Below are positions 1 to 8,672 of a DNA stretch of 64,000 bases, in pieces. Each line of letters opens with the position of its first letter. Within the stretch, counting starts at the first letter, position 1. Location of the stretch: NCBI GenBank assembly GCA_018388625.1, contig CP074402.1, positions 682,001 through 746,000 on the forward strand. Reading direction: 5' to 3'. The notes under the pieces are model-generated. The model ran no database searches and was not told the origin of the DNA. It worked only from the letters and a program-made list of their open reading frames with translations. The position numbers and the translations under genes are program-made. This DNA comes from Nocardiopsis eucommiae (GTDB lineage Bacteria > Actinomycetota > Actinomycetes > Streptosporangiales > Streptosporangiaceae).

Positions 1-30
1 CCGTGTGTTCTTCAGTGAACTCACGTGTAG

Positions 31-59
31 GGGGCCCGCCGACGACGTCGGCGGGCCCC
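31..59. terminator. Strong hairpin, probable terminator of an upstream gene
   Basis: A perfect 13-bp inverted repeat (31-43 with 47-59) closes on a 3-base loop and is followed by two T residues. It probably ends a plus-strand gene that lies mostly outside the window; a TAG at 28-30 just before it could be that gene's stop. No T-tract is present, as is common in actinomycetes. Confidence 0.6.
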
Positions 60-374
60 TTCCGTGTCCCCGGAACGCGCGTGTCGGGGATTTGACCCCC
101 GACAGTGACGGGTAGGTAGCCGGTACGACAACAGGACAGTCAGGTCCGGACCGACCGTGAAGGGGCGGAACCTCCGTGTCCGACTCCCCCAGTACCCAGG
201 CGGATACCAGCCAGAGGAACCAGAGCCGACGGGCGGGCACGTCCGCCCCACCCCACCCGAGCCGGGGCCGCGTCACCCCGGTCCCCGGCCGGAACCCGGA
301 CCGGGGAGCGGGAGCCGCCGGTCGCCGCCGAACGCTTCCGACGCACCACCCGGGCCAGGAGCAAGGTCATCCCG

Positions 375-707
375 GTGGAACGGAGCCGGGGCTTCTGGCA
401 CCTGGCCGTCGGCACCGTCTTCTACGTGATGATCGTCGGCGGCATGGCCGACTACGTCGAGCCGGGCACACGGATCGCCGCCCACCTGGGCTTCTGGCTC
501 CTGATCGGGCTGGCGTTCCTGGTCTCCGCGGCACGCGAGCGTCGCCACGACTGGGCGCCCCGGGCCCGGTGGCCGTGGATCGCCGCGGCGGTGGGCGGCG
601 CCGTGACGGTGGAGGTCCTGATCGTCACCCTGGGATCGCCCGCGATCATCATCGGGGCGGTGGTGCTGCTCGCGCTGGGAGCTTTCTTCCTGATGCTCGT
701 CGGCTGA
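375..707 (+). CDS. Small multi-pass membrane protein, unknown function
   Basis: The 110-residue product has about four hydrophobic segments (roughly 8-27, 35-54, 67-87 and 88-110) and no motif I recognise. The GTG at 375 is the start of the intact frame, but coding-like codons continue upstream in the same frame (reading ERFRRTTRARSKVIP). A GTG at 176 opens a polar, Pro/Arg-rich frame (MSDSPSTQADTSQ...), so the true protein may be about 177 residues, beginning at 176 and joined by indel correction near 300-330. It converges with tatB, with only 10 bp between stops. Confidence 0.5.
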   Translation: MERSRGFWHLAVGTVFYVMIVGGMADYVEPGTRIAAHLGFWLLIGLAFLVSAARERRHDWAPRARWPWIAAAVGGAVTVEVLIVTLGSPAIIIGAVVLLALGAFFLMLVG

Positions 708-717
708 GGGCGTGGCC

Positions 718-1029
718 CTACGTGGCCTCGTCGTCGAAGGGCGGGCGCTTGCCGTTGAGCTGGGAGGCGGGCTTGCGGTCCGCCTCCTCCTCTTCCTCCC
801 AGAAGTGCTTCTGGATGAAGCGCTTGGGGTTGAGGTCCTGGACGTCGAAGTCCTTGTACTCCGGGCCGAGCCCCTCCTTGATGTCGGCGGAGGCGGAGTT
901 GGCCATGGTGCGGAGCTGGCGCAGGACCCGGCCGACCTGCTGGGCGGCCTTGGGGAGCTGGTCGGGGCCGAAGATCAGGAGAGCGAGCAGAAGGAGTAGG
1001 ACGAACTCTCCCCCACTGATGCCGAACAT
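718..1029 (-). CDS. tatB: Sec-independent protein translocase subunit TatB
   Basis: This is the single-span component of the twin-arginine translocase, which with TatC recognises RR signal peptides of folded cargo. The 103-residue product begins MFGISGGEF, followed by a hydrophobic helix (about 8-22) ending in the FGPDQLP hinge typical of TatA/B proteins. An amphipathic helix (KAAQQVGRVLRQLRT) and a long charged tail with a Glu run follow. The length and tail fit TatB better than TatA. The start at 1029 places the helix directly at the N-terminus as in the family. At least one protein in this window (the carbonic anhydrase at 14.9 kb) has a Tat-type leader and could be a client. Confidence 0.88.
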   Translation of the reverse strand: MFGISGGEFVLLLLLALLIFGPDQLPKAAQQVGRVLRQLRTMANSASADIKEGLGPEYKDFDVQDLNPKRFIQKHFWEEEEEADRKPASQLNGKRPPFDDEAT

Positions 1030-1170
1030 GTTCAGTCCTCGCTCTTGGTGTACCGACCGGCTTCAAGCAGGTTAACCGGTATCGCCGGGCTTGGGTAACC
1101 GCGTACCCCCTTCGCCGCTCCCGGCGCGGCGCGGCGCTCCCGACCAGCCACGACGCCCCCGGAACGCGGT

Positions 1171-1200
1171 CCAGCCCCCGCTCGGAGAGCGGAGGGCTGG
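1171..1200. terminator. Hairpin terminator downstream of the cold-shock gene
   Basis: An imperfect inverted repeat (1171-1183 with 1187-1200, one bulged base) lies 20 bases past the cold-shock stop codon on the minus strand. Confidence 0.6.
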
Positions 1201-1219
1201 GAAGACGCACGTGTGACGG

Positions 1220-1423
1220 TCAGACCGCGCGAACGTCCGCCGCCTGCGGGCCCTTCGGGCCCTGGATGATGTCGAACTCGACCTTCTGGTCCTCTTCCAG
1301 GTTCCGGAAGCCGGTGCCCGCGATCGCTGAGTAGTGCACGAACACGTCGGGCTGACCACCCTCGACGGCGATGAACCCGAAACCCTTCTCAGAGTTGAAC
1401 CACTTCACGGTGCCCTGAGCCAT
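1220..1423 (-). CDS. Cold-shock domain protein (CspA family)
   Basis: The 67-residue OB-fold protein is expected to bind single-stranded RNA or DNA and act as an RNA chaperone. It begins [18 protein letters not shown] and shows both RNA-binding motifs: RNP1 (KGFGFI, residues 13-18) and RNP2 (VFVHY, about 27-31). The length is that of a single cold-shock domain. ATG at 1423 is chosen over an upstream in-frame start because it gives the canonical N-terminus and has GGGAG seven bases before it. It is monocistronic, with a terminator at 1171-1200 and a long non-coding leader upstream. Confidence 0.93.
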   Translation of the reverse strand: MAQGTVKWFNSEKGFGFIAVEGGQPDVFVHYSAIAGTGFRNLEEDQKVEFDIIQGPKGPQAADVRAV

Positions 1424-1707
1424 GTGCTCTCCCTTGGGGACTACGGCGGGACCGCACCCTGCTGGTCCCGGGTCGCCGGGCGCCGACCGACGAAGGGTAA
1501 TCCCGAATCGACAAGCGCCCACGTGAAGTTCCGCGAGGCGCCTTGGGCATCCATGGAAACAACAACAGCAACCAGTTGCAGACAGTACCAGGGGGAGTGG
1601 GGCCCTGCCGAGGCCTTTCCGGCAGGAATCCGCGTTTCCGGAGTGTCCTGTTTCGGCAACTCGAAACTGTTGCTTTCCAGCCCTTCTGCCACTAATGGAG
1701 ATGTGTT
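1424..1707 (-). promoter_or_regulatory. Leader/promoter region of the cold-shock gene
   Basis: About 280 bases separate the cold-shock start codon from the pmt terminator with no credible gene. It is richer in A/T and in CAA/AAC repeats around 1558-1580 than the surroundings. Cold-shock genes usually have a long structured 5' leader; that this one does is an inference from the gap and composition only. Confidence 0.35.
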
Positions 1708-1736
1708 CCGGGGAACGGTATTACCCCGTTCCCCGG
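1708..1736. terminator. Hairpin terminator downstream of pmt
   Basis: An 11-bp perfect stem (1708-1718 with 1726-1736) with a 7-base loop sits seven bases beyond the pmt stop on the minus strand. Confidence 0.7.
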
Positions 1737-1742
1737 AGGGGG

Positions 1743-3379
1743 TCAGGAAGCGTCCCGGCCGTACACCCACACGTCGAACCAGAGCCGGTCCCGCCAGGTC
1801 TCCTCGGGTATCGGATACGCCGACAACACCGGGTACAGATACGCGAAGTGGGCGATGGTCAGCAGGACCACCACGCCGAAGACCACCCCGCCCAACGCCC
1901 GCAGGTACGGGGCGAACCGGGGACTGTCCTCGCCCGCTCCCATGACCAGCCCCAGCGCCAGCACGATCGCCAGGACCAGGAAGGGCAGGATCGGCAGCGC
2001 GTAGAACAGGAACATGGGGCGCTCGGGGTAGGCGAACCACGGCAGCCAGCCCGCGGCGACCGCGAGCAGCACCGCGCCCGCGCGCCAGTCCCGGAAGGTG
2101 ATCCACCAGCCGAACATCACGGTCACGGCGATGATGCTGAGCCACCAGACGACCGGCGTGCCGATGGACACCACCGAGGTCACGCAGTTCCCGGTGTCGC
2201 ACCCCACGGCCTGGCCGTTGTAGTGGAAGAGCACCGGGGTCCGCATGACCAGCCACTCCCACGGCGCGGAGATGTAGGAGTGGTCGCTGCTCAGGTTGGA
2301 GTGGAAGTTCATCATGCGGCCGTGGTAGTCCCACAGGCTCCACAGCGCCTCCATGGGGGAGCGCAGGAACCCGGGGATCCAGCCGGGGAGCAGCCCCTCC
2401 GCGAAGTCCCGGTTGTAGCCGCCACGGGTGAGGAGCCACCCGGACCACGAGACCAGGTAGACGGCGCCCGCCACCACCACGGTCTGCACGAACGCGGGGA
2501 CGGCGTCGAAGCCGAACCACCGGCCCAGCGGGCGCTGCTGGCCGACGCTGCGGCGGGCCCCGTAGTCCCACGCCACGGTGAGCAGGCCGAAGGCGGCCAC
2601 GAAGAACAGCGCCGACCACTTGGTGCCGATCGCCAGACCGAAGCACAGCCCCGCCGCGAGCCGCCACCAGCGCATCCCGAGCCAGCCCACAGTGGTGACG
2701 TCGGCCCCGGCCTCCGCGAGCCGCACCAGCCGTTCCCGCGTCTTGTCCCGGTCGATCACCAAACAGGCGAACCCGGCCAGGACCCACAGGGTGAGGAAGA
2801 TGTCCACCATGGCGATGCGGCTCAGGGTGAAGTGCAGGCCGTCCAGCGCCAGGATGAGCCCGGCCGTGCACCCGAGCAGCACCGAGCGGGTCATCCGGGT
2901 GGCGAGCCGTACCAGGATGAGCACCGAGAGGACCCCGGCCACGGCCGAGGCCACGCGCCACCCCTCGGGCGTCACGGCCGAGCCGAACGGCATGATCGAG
3001 TACAGCCAGTCACCGAGCGCGATCATCCACTTGCCGACGGGCGGATGGACGATGAAGTCACCCGCCCCCGTCCAGATGTCCGGGTTGCCGTTGCTCAGCA
3101 GGTCGTCGGAGTTCTCCGACGTGTCGTGCTCGTACCCGAACCTCCACAGGGAATGGGCGTCCGTGGCGTAGTAGGTCTCGTCGAAGTAGATGCGGTCCGG
3201 CTGACCGAGGTTGAAGAACCTCAGCGCGCCCGCGAAGCCCGCGACGACGAGGGCACCCAGCCAGCCGAGCCACCAGGGGCTGGGGAGGCGGGGTGAGAAA
3301 CGGGAACGGAGCGTGGGCGGCTGGGCCGCGGCCGGGGGTTCGAGGGCGGTACCTCGCTGTGAAGTGCGGTGGTGGTCAT
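1743..3379 (-). CDS. pmt: Polyprenyl-phosphate-mannose protein O-mannosyltransferase (one frameshift)
   Basis: This is a GT39-family multi-pass enzyme that moves mannose from polyprenyl-phosphate mannose to Ser/Thr of exported proteins at the membrane. The first extracellular loop carries the family's DE pair in the sequence FDETYY (about residue 65), and HPPVGKW follows. About ten membrane helices and a long hydrophilic loop complete a repaired length of 545 residues, normal for the family. The intact frame covers 1743-3026 and stays open to about 3340 without a start codon. ATG at 3379 lies in another frame, and one missing C near 3339 joins them. It is divergent from rsmI, the usual actinomycete arrangement. 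Confidence 0.85.
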
Positions 3380-3489
3380 CTCGGCTCGTAGGTTGGGGTC
3401 AGAGATGGGGTCCGTTGCGGACGGGCCGCGAAACCGGGTTTCGGGTGGCGCGATAGAGCCAACCGTAGCGCGACAGGACGGGGATCACA

Positions 3490-4365
3490 GTGGTTGAGGA
3501 CGTTGACGGGACGCGGCGCGTCGGGAGGCTCGTGCTGGCGGGCCTTCCCATCGGAAACCAGGAGGACGCGCCGCCCCGACTGCTGCGCGCGCTGGAGAAC
3601 GCGCGCGTGATCGCGGCCGAGGACACCCGTCGGCTCAAGCAGTTCGCCTCCCGTGTGGGGTTCCGGCTGGGCGGTGCGACCGGTGCCCGGATCGTCTCCT
3701 ACTACGACCAGAACGAGACCCGCCGGAGCGAGGAGCTCCTCGACGACCTCCGGAACGGCGAGGAGGTCCTGGTCGTCACCGACGCCGGGATGCCCGGGGT
3801 CTCCGACCCCGGTTACCGCCTGGCCGCTGCCTGCGCGGACGAGGGGATCCCGGTCACGGCCATCCCCGGCCCGTCGGCCGTGACCACCGCCCTGGTGGTG
3901 TCCGGACTGCCCACCGACCGATTCTGCTTCGAGGGTTTCCCGCCGCGCAAGGGGCTGAAGGGGTACCTGACCGAGCTGGCCGACGAGCGCCGCACGATGG
4001 TGTTCTTCGAGAGCCCGCACCGGGTCGCCGCCACCCTGGAGGCGATGGCCGGGGCCTTCGGCGCGGACCGCCGGGCAGCGGTGTGCCGTGAGCTCACCAA
4101 GACCTACGAGGAGGTGCGCCGGGGCGGCCTCGGAGAGCTGGCCTCCTGGGCGGCCGAGGGCGTGCGCGGCGAGATCTCCGTGGTCGTGGAGGGTGCCCGT
4201 CCCCGGGCCGAGCGCACCAGTGACACGGACCTGGTGGAGGCCGTGGCCGCCCTGGAGGAGGAGGGCGTGCGCCGCAAGGAGGCGATCACCCGGGTCGCCA
4301 AGGAGACCGGGGTGCCCAAGCGCCGCGTGTACGACCTGGTGCACGGGGTCGTCGAGGCGGAGTGA
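3490..4365 (+). CDS. rsmI: 16S rRNA (cytidine-1402 2'-O)-methyltransferase RsmI
   Basis: The enzyme methylates the ribose of C1402 in 16S rRNA using S-adenosylmethionine, tuning the decoding centre. The 291-residue protein has the tetrapyrrole-methylase fold motifs: LAGLPIGN (16-23), AEDTRR (about 45-50), DAGMPGVSDPG (98-108) and IPGPSAV (about 125). GTG at 3490 places the first motif at the expected distance from the N-terminus. It is divergent from pmt and followed 82 bp later by an AIM24-family gene on the same strand. Confidence 0.93.
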   Translation: MVEDVDGTRRVGRLVLAGLPIGNQEDAPPRLLRALENARVIAAEDTRRLKQFASRVGFRLGGATGARIVSYYDQNETRRSEELLDDLRNGEEVLVVTDAGMPGVSDPGYRLAAACADEGIPVTAIPGPSAVTTALVVSGLPTDRFCFEGFPPRKGLKGYLTELADERRTMVFFESPHRVAATLEAMAGAFGADRRAAVCRELTKTYEEVRRGGLGELASWAAEGVRGEISVVVEGARPRAERTSDTDLVEAVAALEEEGVRRKEAITRVAKETGVPKRRVYDLVHGVVEAE

Positions 4366-4447
4366 GACCTTCGTCCCGGGTGGGAACCTTCTGGGGCGGA
4401 GAGCGTCGAACCTGTCAGTACCCGGCGACAGGAACGAGAATCCGACC

Positions 4448-5110
4448 ATGCGCAGCGAACTCTTCCAGCAGGCCCAGGAGACCCAGCGGCCCGGCATGCA
4501 CCTCCAGAACCACAAGATGCTGAGAGTGGGCCTGAACGGCGAGTTCCTCGCCAGGCAGGGCTCGATGGTCGCCTACCAGGGCGACATCGACTTCTCCTAC
4601 CAGGGCGCGGGGAGCGTGGGGAAGTTCTTCAAGAAGGCCTTCACCGGGGAGGGCATGCCGCTGATGCGGGTCACCGGGCGGGGCGACGTGTTCCTGGCCC
4701 GGGACGCCTGGGACGTCCACCTCATCGACCTGGAGGGGGACTCCATCACGGTCAGCGGGGAGAACGTGCTGGCCTTCGAGCCGGGCCTGGACTGGGACAT
4801 CCGCCGCGTGCAGGGCGCCGGCATGATGGCCGGGGGCCTGTTCAACACGGTGTTCAGCGGACACGGACGGGTGGCGGTCGCCTGCCACGGCACACCGGTG
4901 CTGCTCAACATCGACCAGCCCACCTTCGTCGACACCGACGCCGCCGTGGCGTGGTCCAGCACGCTGCGGACCGGCATCCGGCGCACGGCCAAGGCGGGGG
5001 CCATCATCGGGCGCGGCAGCGGTGAGGCCTTCCAGCTCTCGCTGGAGGGGCAGGGCTTCGTGCTGGTACAGGCCTCGGAGGGCGCCCCGGTGCCGCAGCC
5101 CCAGGGCTGA
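4448..5110 (+). CDS. AIM24-family protein
   Basis: The 220-residue protein of the AIM24/TerD-like beta-rich fold family has no settled biochemical role in bacteria. It is glycine-rich with repeating beta-strand patterns, and family-typical segments such as GEGMPLMRVTGRGDVFLA and GRGSGEAFQLS. The start at ATG 4448 yields MRSELFQQ, the common N-terminus in this family. It follows rsmI on the same strand and converges on secDF across a large hairpin. Confidence 0.8.
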   Translation: MRSELFQQAQETQRPGMHLQNHKMLRVGLNGEFLARQGSMVAYQGDIDFSYQGAGSVGKFFKKAFTGEGMPLMRVTGRGDVFLARDAWDVHLIDLEGDSITVSGENVLAFEPGLDWDIRRVQGAGMMAGGLFNTVFSGHGRVAVACHGTPVLLNIDQPTFVDTDAAVAWSSTLRTGIRRTAKAGAIIGRGSGEAFQLSLEGQGFVLVQASEGAPVPQPQG

Positions 5111-5195
5111 CCAGGGCGGCCTCCGGACACCGTCTGGACCCCCGAGGCGCCGCTGCTGGCCCCCGGGGGAGACGGTCGAACCCCCGAAACGGGAA

Positions 5196-5234
5196 GGGGC
5201 CCCGGGCCGCGCGATGTGCGCGGCCCGGGGCCCC
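5196..5234. terminator. Bidirectional terminator between AIM24 and secDF
   Basis: A perfect 17-bp stem (5196-5212 with 5218-5234) with a 5-base loop sits between convergent genes and can serve both strands. Confidence 0.8.
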
Positions 5235-5254
5235 TCCCGTGCCTGTGGAGCGGG

Positions 5255-7906
5255 TCAGACCACGGCGCCGTCGTCGGCGTCGCGGGCGGCCTTGGCGGCC
5301 ACCTTCTCCTTGGCCTTGCGCTCCTTGAGCACGTGCGGGGCCGGGGTCCGGTCCCACTTCTGGAGCCAGATGGCCAGCGGCACCGCGACGAACACCGTGG
5401 AGACCACACCGGTGGTCAGACCGACCAGCATCGCGATGGAGAAGTCCTGGAGCGAGGACCCACCGAGGAAGGTGAGGAAGCCCAGGATGATCCACGCGCC
5501 GACGGTCGTGTTGACCGTACGCGGCAGGGTGTTGAGCACCGCGCGGTTGGCGATCTCCTTGAACGAGGACTTCTCGTCCCTCGCCCACTCGTCCCGGACA
5601 CGGTCGAACACCACCACCGTGTCGTTGACGGTGAAGCCGATGACACTCAGGATCGCGGCGAGGAAGACGCCGTCGATCGGCTTGCCCAGCCAGATGAACA
5701 GCCCGATGACCAGCAGCATGTTGAAGGCCAGCGACAACATGGTGGAGACACCGAAGGACCAGCGGAAGCGCCAGGCCAGGTAGATCATCTGGAGGGCCAG
5801 GGCCGCGCCCAGGGCGATCAGGGCCCGGTTGCGCAGCTCGTCGCCCATGCTCGGGCCGATCAGCTCGTCGCTGACCAGCTCCACGCCGCCGGTCTCCTCG
5901 GCGAGGGCGTCGGCGATGGTCGCGGCCTCGGGGTCGGAGATGTCTCCGGTGCGCACGGCGATGTCGCCGTCACCCGACTCCTGCACCACGGCCGTGTCCG
6001 AACCCGGGAAGTTCAGGCCGGAGATGAGCGAGCGCGCCTCGTCCACCGAGAGCGACTCGTCGCCGGTGATCTCATACTCCAGGACCCGGCCGCCGGTGAA
6101 CTCGACGCCCAGGTTGGTGTCGCGGACCAGCGGGGCGGCGATCGCGACGAGCACGATCAGCGCCGCGACGATCAGACCGGTGCGGCGGTGGTCCATCAGC
6201 TGCGGGTTCTTCTGGACCAGCCAGGTGCGCACCGGGCCGATGCGGTCCAGCCCCGTGATCGACGGGTGCTTCTTGATGACCGCGCGCCGCACGGCCCACT
6301 CGACGAACACGCGCGCGATGATCAGCGCGGAGATCATCGAGGCGATGGTGCCGATGCTCAGCGTGACACCGAAGCCCTGCACCGTGCCGGACGCGAAGAA
6401 GAACAGCAGACCGGCGGCGAGGAACGTGGTGACGTTGGTGTCGAGGACCGCGCTCCAGGCCTTCTGGGTGCCCTGGACGAACGCCTTCTCCAGGTTGGGT
6501 GCGATGGCGCGGCGCCGACGGCGGGCTAGGGCTCCGCCCTCGGCCTTGGTCCCCTCGGAGTCGCCCGCGTCCTTCATCCCGGCGGACTTGTTCGCCTCGT
6601 ACGTCCGCTGTTGGCGCTGGTACTCCTCACGCGCGCGCTCGAAGATCAGCACGTTCGCGTCGATGGCCATACCGATCGCCAGCACGAAACCGGCCAGACC
6701 CGGGAGGGTCAGCGTGGCCCCCAAGGCGACCAGCGCTCCGTACGCGATCAGCGTGTAGAACGCCAGCGCGATCGACGCGAGGAAGCCCACCAGGCGGTAG
6801 ACGACCGTGATGTACAGGGCGGTGAAGGCGATGCCGAGGAGCGCGGCGATGGCGCTGGCCTCGATGGCGGCGGCACCGAGGGTCGGGCCCACCGTCTGGC
6901 GCTGGACCTCGGTGACCGGCAGCGGCAGCGAACCGCCCTCGATCAGCACGGCGAGCTCGTTGGCGCTCTCGCTGGTGAAGTCGTTGCCGCTGATGGTGGT
7001 CTGTCCACCGGACATCCCGGCTTCACAGCCGATCTCCAGGCCCACCTGCGGGGCGGAGATGATCTGGTCGTCCAGCACGATCGCCACCCGGCGGCGGGGG
7101 TCGCCGTCGTTATAGCAGGCGGCCTGGCCGGTGAGTTCGCGCCACTGGTCGCGGCCCTCGCCACGGAAGCTGACGTTGACGACCCACTGGGCGCGGTTGG
7201 CGCTGTCCAGGCCGGCGTCGGCGGTGGAGACCCGGTCGCCCTGGATGAAGGTCTCACCCAGCTGGAGCATGGTGCCCTGCTCGTCGGGCAGGGTCAGGGC
7301 GACGTCCTCGGGGTTCTCCGCCGACGGGCCCGCGGGAGCCTGGGGCATCCCGCCCTGGCCGCCGAGCATGTCCTCCAGGCCCTCCATGCCCTCGAGGCCC
7401 TCCATGCCCTCGGGCAGTTCGCCGCCGCCCTCGGGGGCGCCCTCCTGGCCGTCGGACGGGGCACGGGCCTCGTCGGCCGGCGCGTTGGCGAAGTCGCCGC
7501 CGCCGGGGGCCTGGACGCCCTGGCCGCCCTGCTCACCGACGCCCAGGACCTCGTGGAAGGACAGCTGGGCGGTCTGGCCGACGATCTGCGCGGCCTCCGC
7601 CGGGTCCTGCACGCCGGGGAGCTCGACGATGATCCGGTTCTCACCGGAACGGGACATGGTCGCCTCGGCCACACCGAGGCGGTCGATGCGCTGGCGCAGC
7701 ACCTCGACGACCTTGTCGGTGTTCTCCGAGTTGGCCTGGGTGCCGTCGGTGCCGTCCTGGGTCTCCAGGACGATCTGCGTGCCGCCGCTGAGGTCGAGAC
7801 CCAGACGCGGTGGGATGAACCACGCCGCGCCGAACGCGACGAGGATGACGAGGAGGGAGATGAGCGCGCGTGTCCAGCGCGCCCCTGCTCCCGTTTGACT
7901 GGACAA
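5255..7906 (-). CDS. secDF: Fused protein translocase subunits SecD-SecF
   Basis: SecDF is an RND-type membrane complex that uses the proton gradient to pull preproteins out of the SecYEG channel. The 883-residue protein joins SecD (about 1-545) and SecF (about 555-883). TM1 (13-33) is followed by GLDLSGGTQIVLE, the P1 periplasmic head domain, the SecD membrane block with GMAIDANVLIFER, and a charged cytoplasmic linker. The SecF half contains GVEFTGGRVLEYE and the membrane motif FTVNDTVVVFDRVRDE. A Gly/Met/Glu-rich stretch (about 162-188) interrupts the first periplasmic domain and is probably disordered. Many actinomycetes keep secD and secF separate, so the fusion is worth noting. ATG at 7906 precedes a normal hydrophobic start. 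Confidence 0.92.
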   Translation of the reverse strand: MSSQTGAGARWTRALISLLVILVAFGAAWFIPPRLGLDLSGGTQIVLETQDGTDGTQANSENTDKVVEVLRQRIDRLGVAEATMSRSGENRIIVELPGVQDPAEAAQIVGQTAQLSFHEVLGVGEQGGQGVQAPGGGDFANAPADEARAPSDGQEGAPEGGGELPEGMEGLEGMEGLEDMLGGQGGMPQAPAGPSAENPEDVALTLPDEQGTMLQLGETFIQGDRVSTADAGLDSANRAQWVVNVSFRGEGRDQWRELTGQAACYNDGDPRRRVAIVLDDQIISAPQVGLEIGCEAGMSGGQTTISGNDFTSESANELAVLIEGGSLPLPVTEVQRQTVGPTLGAAAIEASAIAALLGIAFTALYITVVYRLVGFLASIALAFYTLIAYGALVALGATLTLPGLAGFVLAIGMAIDANVLIFERAREEYQRQQRTYEANKSAGMKDAGDSEGTKAEGGALARRRRRAIAPNLEKAFVQGTQKAWSAVLDTNVTTFLAAGLLFFFASGTVQGFGVTLSIGTIASMISALIIARVFVEWAVRRAVIKKHPSITGLDRIGPVRTWLVQKNPQLMDHRRTGLIVAALIVLVAIAAPLVRDTNLGVEFTGGRVLEYEITGDESLSVDEARSLISGLNFPGSDTAVVQESGDGDIAVRTGDISDPEAATIADALAEETGGVELVSDELIGPSMGDELRNRALIALGAALALQMIYLAWRFRWSFGVSTMLSLAFNMLLVIGLFIWLGKPIDGVFLAAILSVIGFTVNDTVVVFDRVRDEWARDEKSSFKEIANRAVLNTLPRTVNTTVGAWIILGFLTFLGGSSLQDFSIAMLVGLTTGVVSTVFVAVPLAIWLQKWDRTPAPHVLKERKAKEKVAAKAARDADDGAVV

Positions 7907-8024
7907 GGGGTGAACCTCTCACTGCGGATGGTGGGTACCGGTCGCGTGCCCGGCGGCGCCGGGCGGGGGTGCGTGGGGCCGGTCCCGGCGCCGTCGGGCT
8001 CCGGGAGGCGGCCGACCGGGATGG

Positions 8025-8564
8025 TCAGACGAGGGTGTGCGCGGTGAGAGGCGGTGCCCGGGTGGGCGGCAGTTCCTCCGCGTCGACCCGTTCGGGAACG
8101 GGATCGTGGTGCGGCGGGGGCAGCGGCCACCAGGGTTGGTCCCACACCGCCAGGCGCAGTGCGCACGTGGGGACGGCGTCGGGCAGGTCCCGCAGCACCG
8201 ACCGCTGGTCGCAGACGGAGACGGGCGGCCCGAGCGAGACCGTCTCGGTCCCCCGGTAGGGCTGCGCCTCCTCCGACGGACCCGAGGGGTCGTCGGAGGA
8301 GGCGTGCGCGGCGTCGCGCTCGGGGGCGCTGTGCCCTCCGTGTGAGGGCAGGGCGACGGTGTCCCTCTCTCCGGAGAGGCCGGAGGCCACCGGGAAGGAC
8401 AGGATGACCAGCAGGACCACGCTGGTGATCAGCGACCCGGTCCGCAGGGCAGGACGGGGTAGGGCACGGGTAACCGTGGTGACCACCGCCTCGGAGCCGG
8501 GTTGGAGGGTCGTGCTGGCTTGGGCCGGTGCCCCGGGGGCACGCGGCTCCATCCAGCAGAGCAT
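8025..8564 (-). CDS. Putative membrane-anchored protein, unknown
   Basis: The 179-residue product (or 175 from the second ATG at 8552) has one hydrophobic segment at about residues 43-62. A low-complexity Ser/Pro/Glu/His region follows, with two cysteines about 13 residues apart near 125-140. I recognise no domain. It lies upstream of secDF on the same strand with a 118-bp gap and is divergent from metG. It could be a small envelope protein with its C-terminus outside. Confidence 0.5.
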   Translation of the reverse strand: MLCWMEPRAPGAPAQASTTLQPGSEAVVTTVTRALPRPALRTGSLITSVVLLVILSFPVASGLSGERDTVALPSHGGHSAPERDAAHASSDDPSGPSEEAQPYRGTETVSLGPPVSVCDQRSVLRDLPDAVPTCALRLAVWDQPWWPLPPPHHDPVPERVDAEELPPTRAPPLTAHTLV

Positions 8565-8660
8565 ACGGGTAGGTACCCTCCCGGGGGAATCACGTGGTCG
8601 CCCCTGTGGACGAGCCGGCACCCGGGCGCCGTTTGGTGCTCGGACGCCCCGTGCCACCTT

Positions 8661-8666
8661 TAGTCT
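8661..8666 (+). promoter_or_regulatory. Candidate -10 element for leaderless metG
   Basis: TAGTCT ends 6 bases before the metG ATG, and no separate ribosome-binding site is visible. That spacing is what leaderless actinomycete transcripts show. Confidence 0.35.
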
Positions 8667-8672
8667 TGAGGC

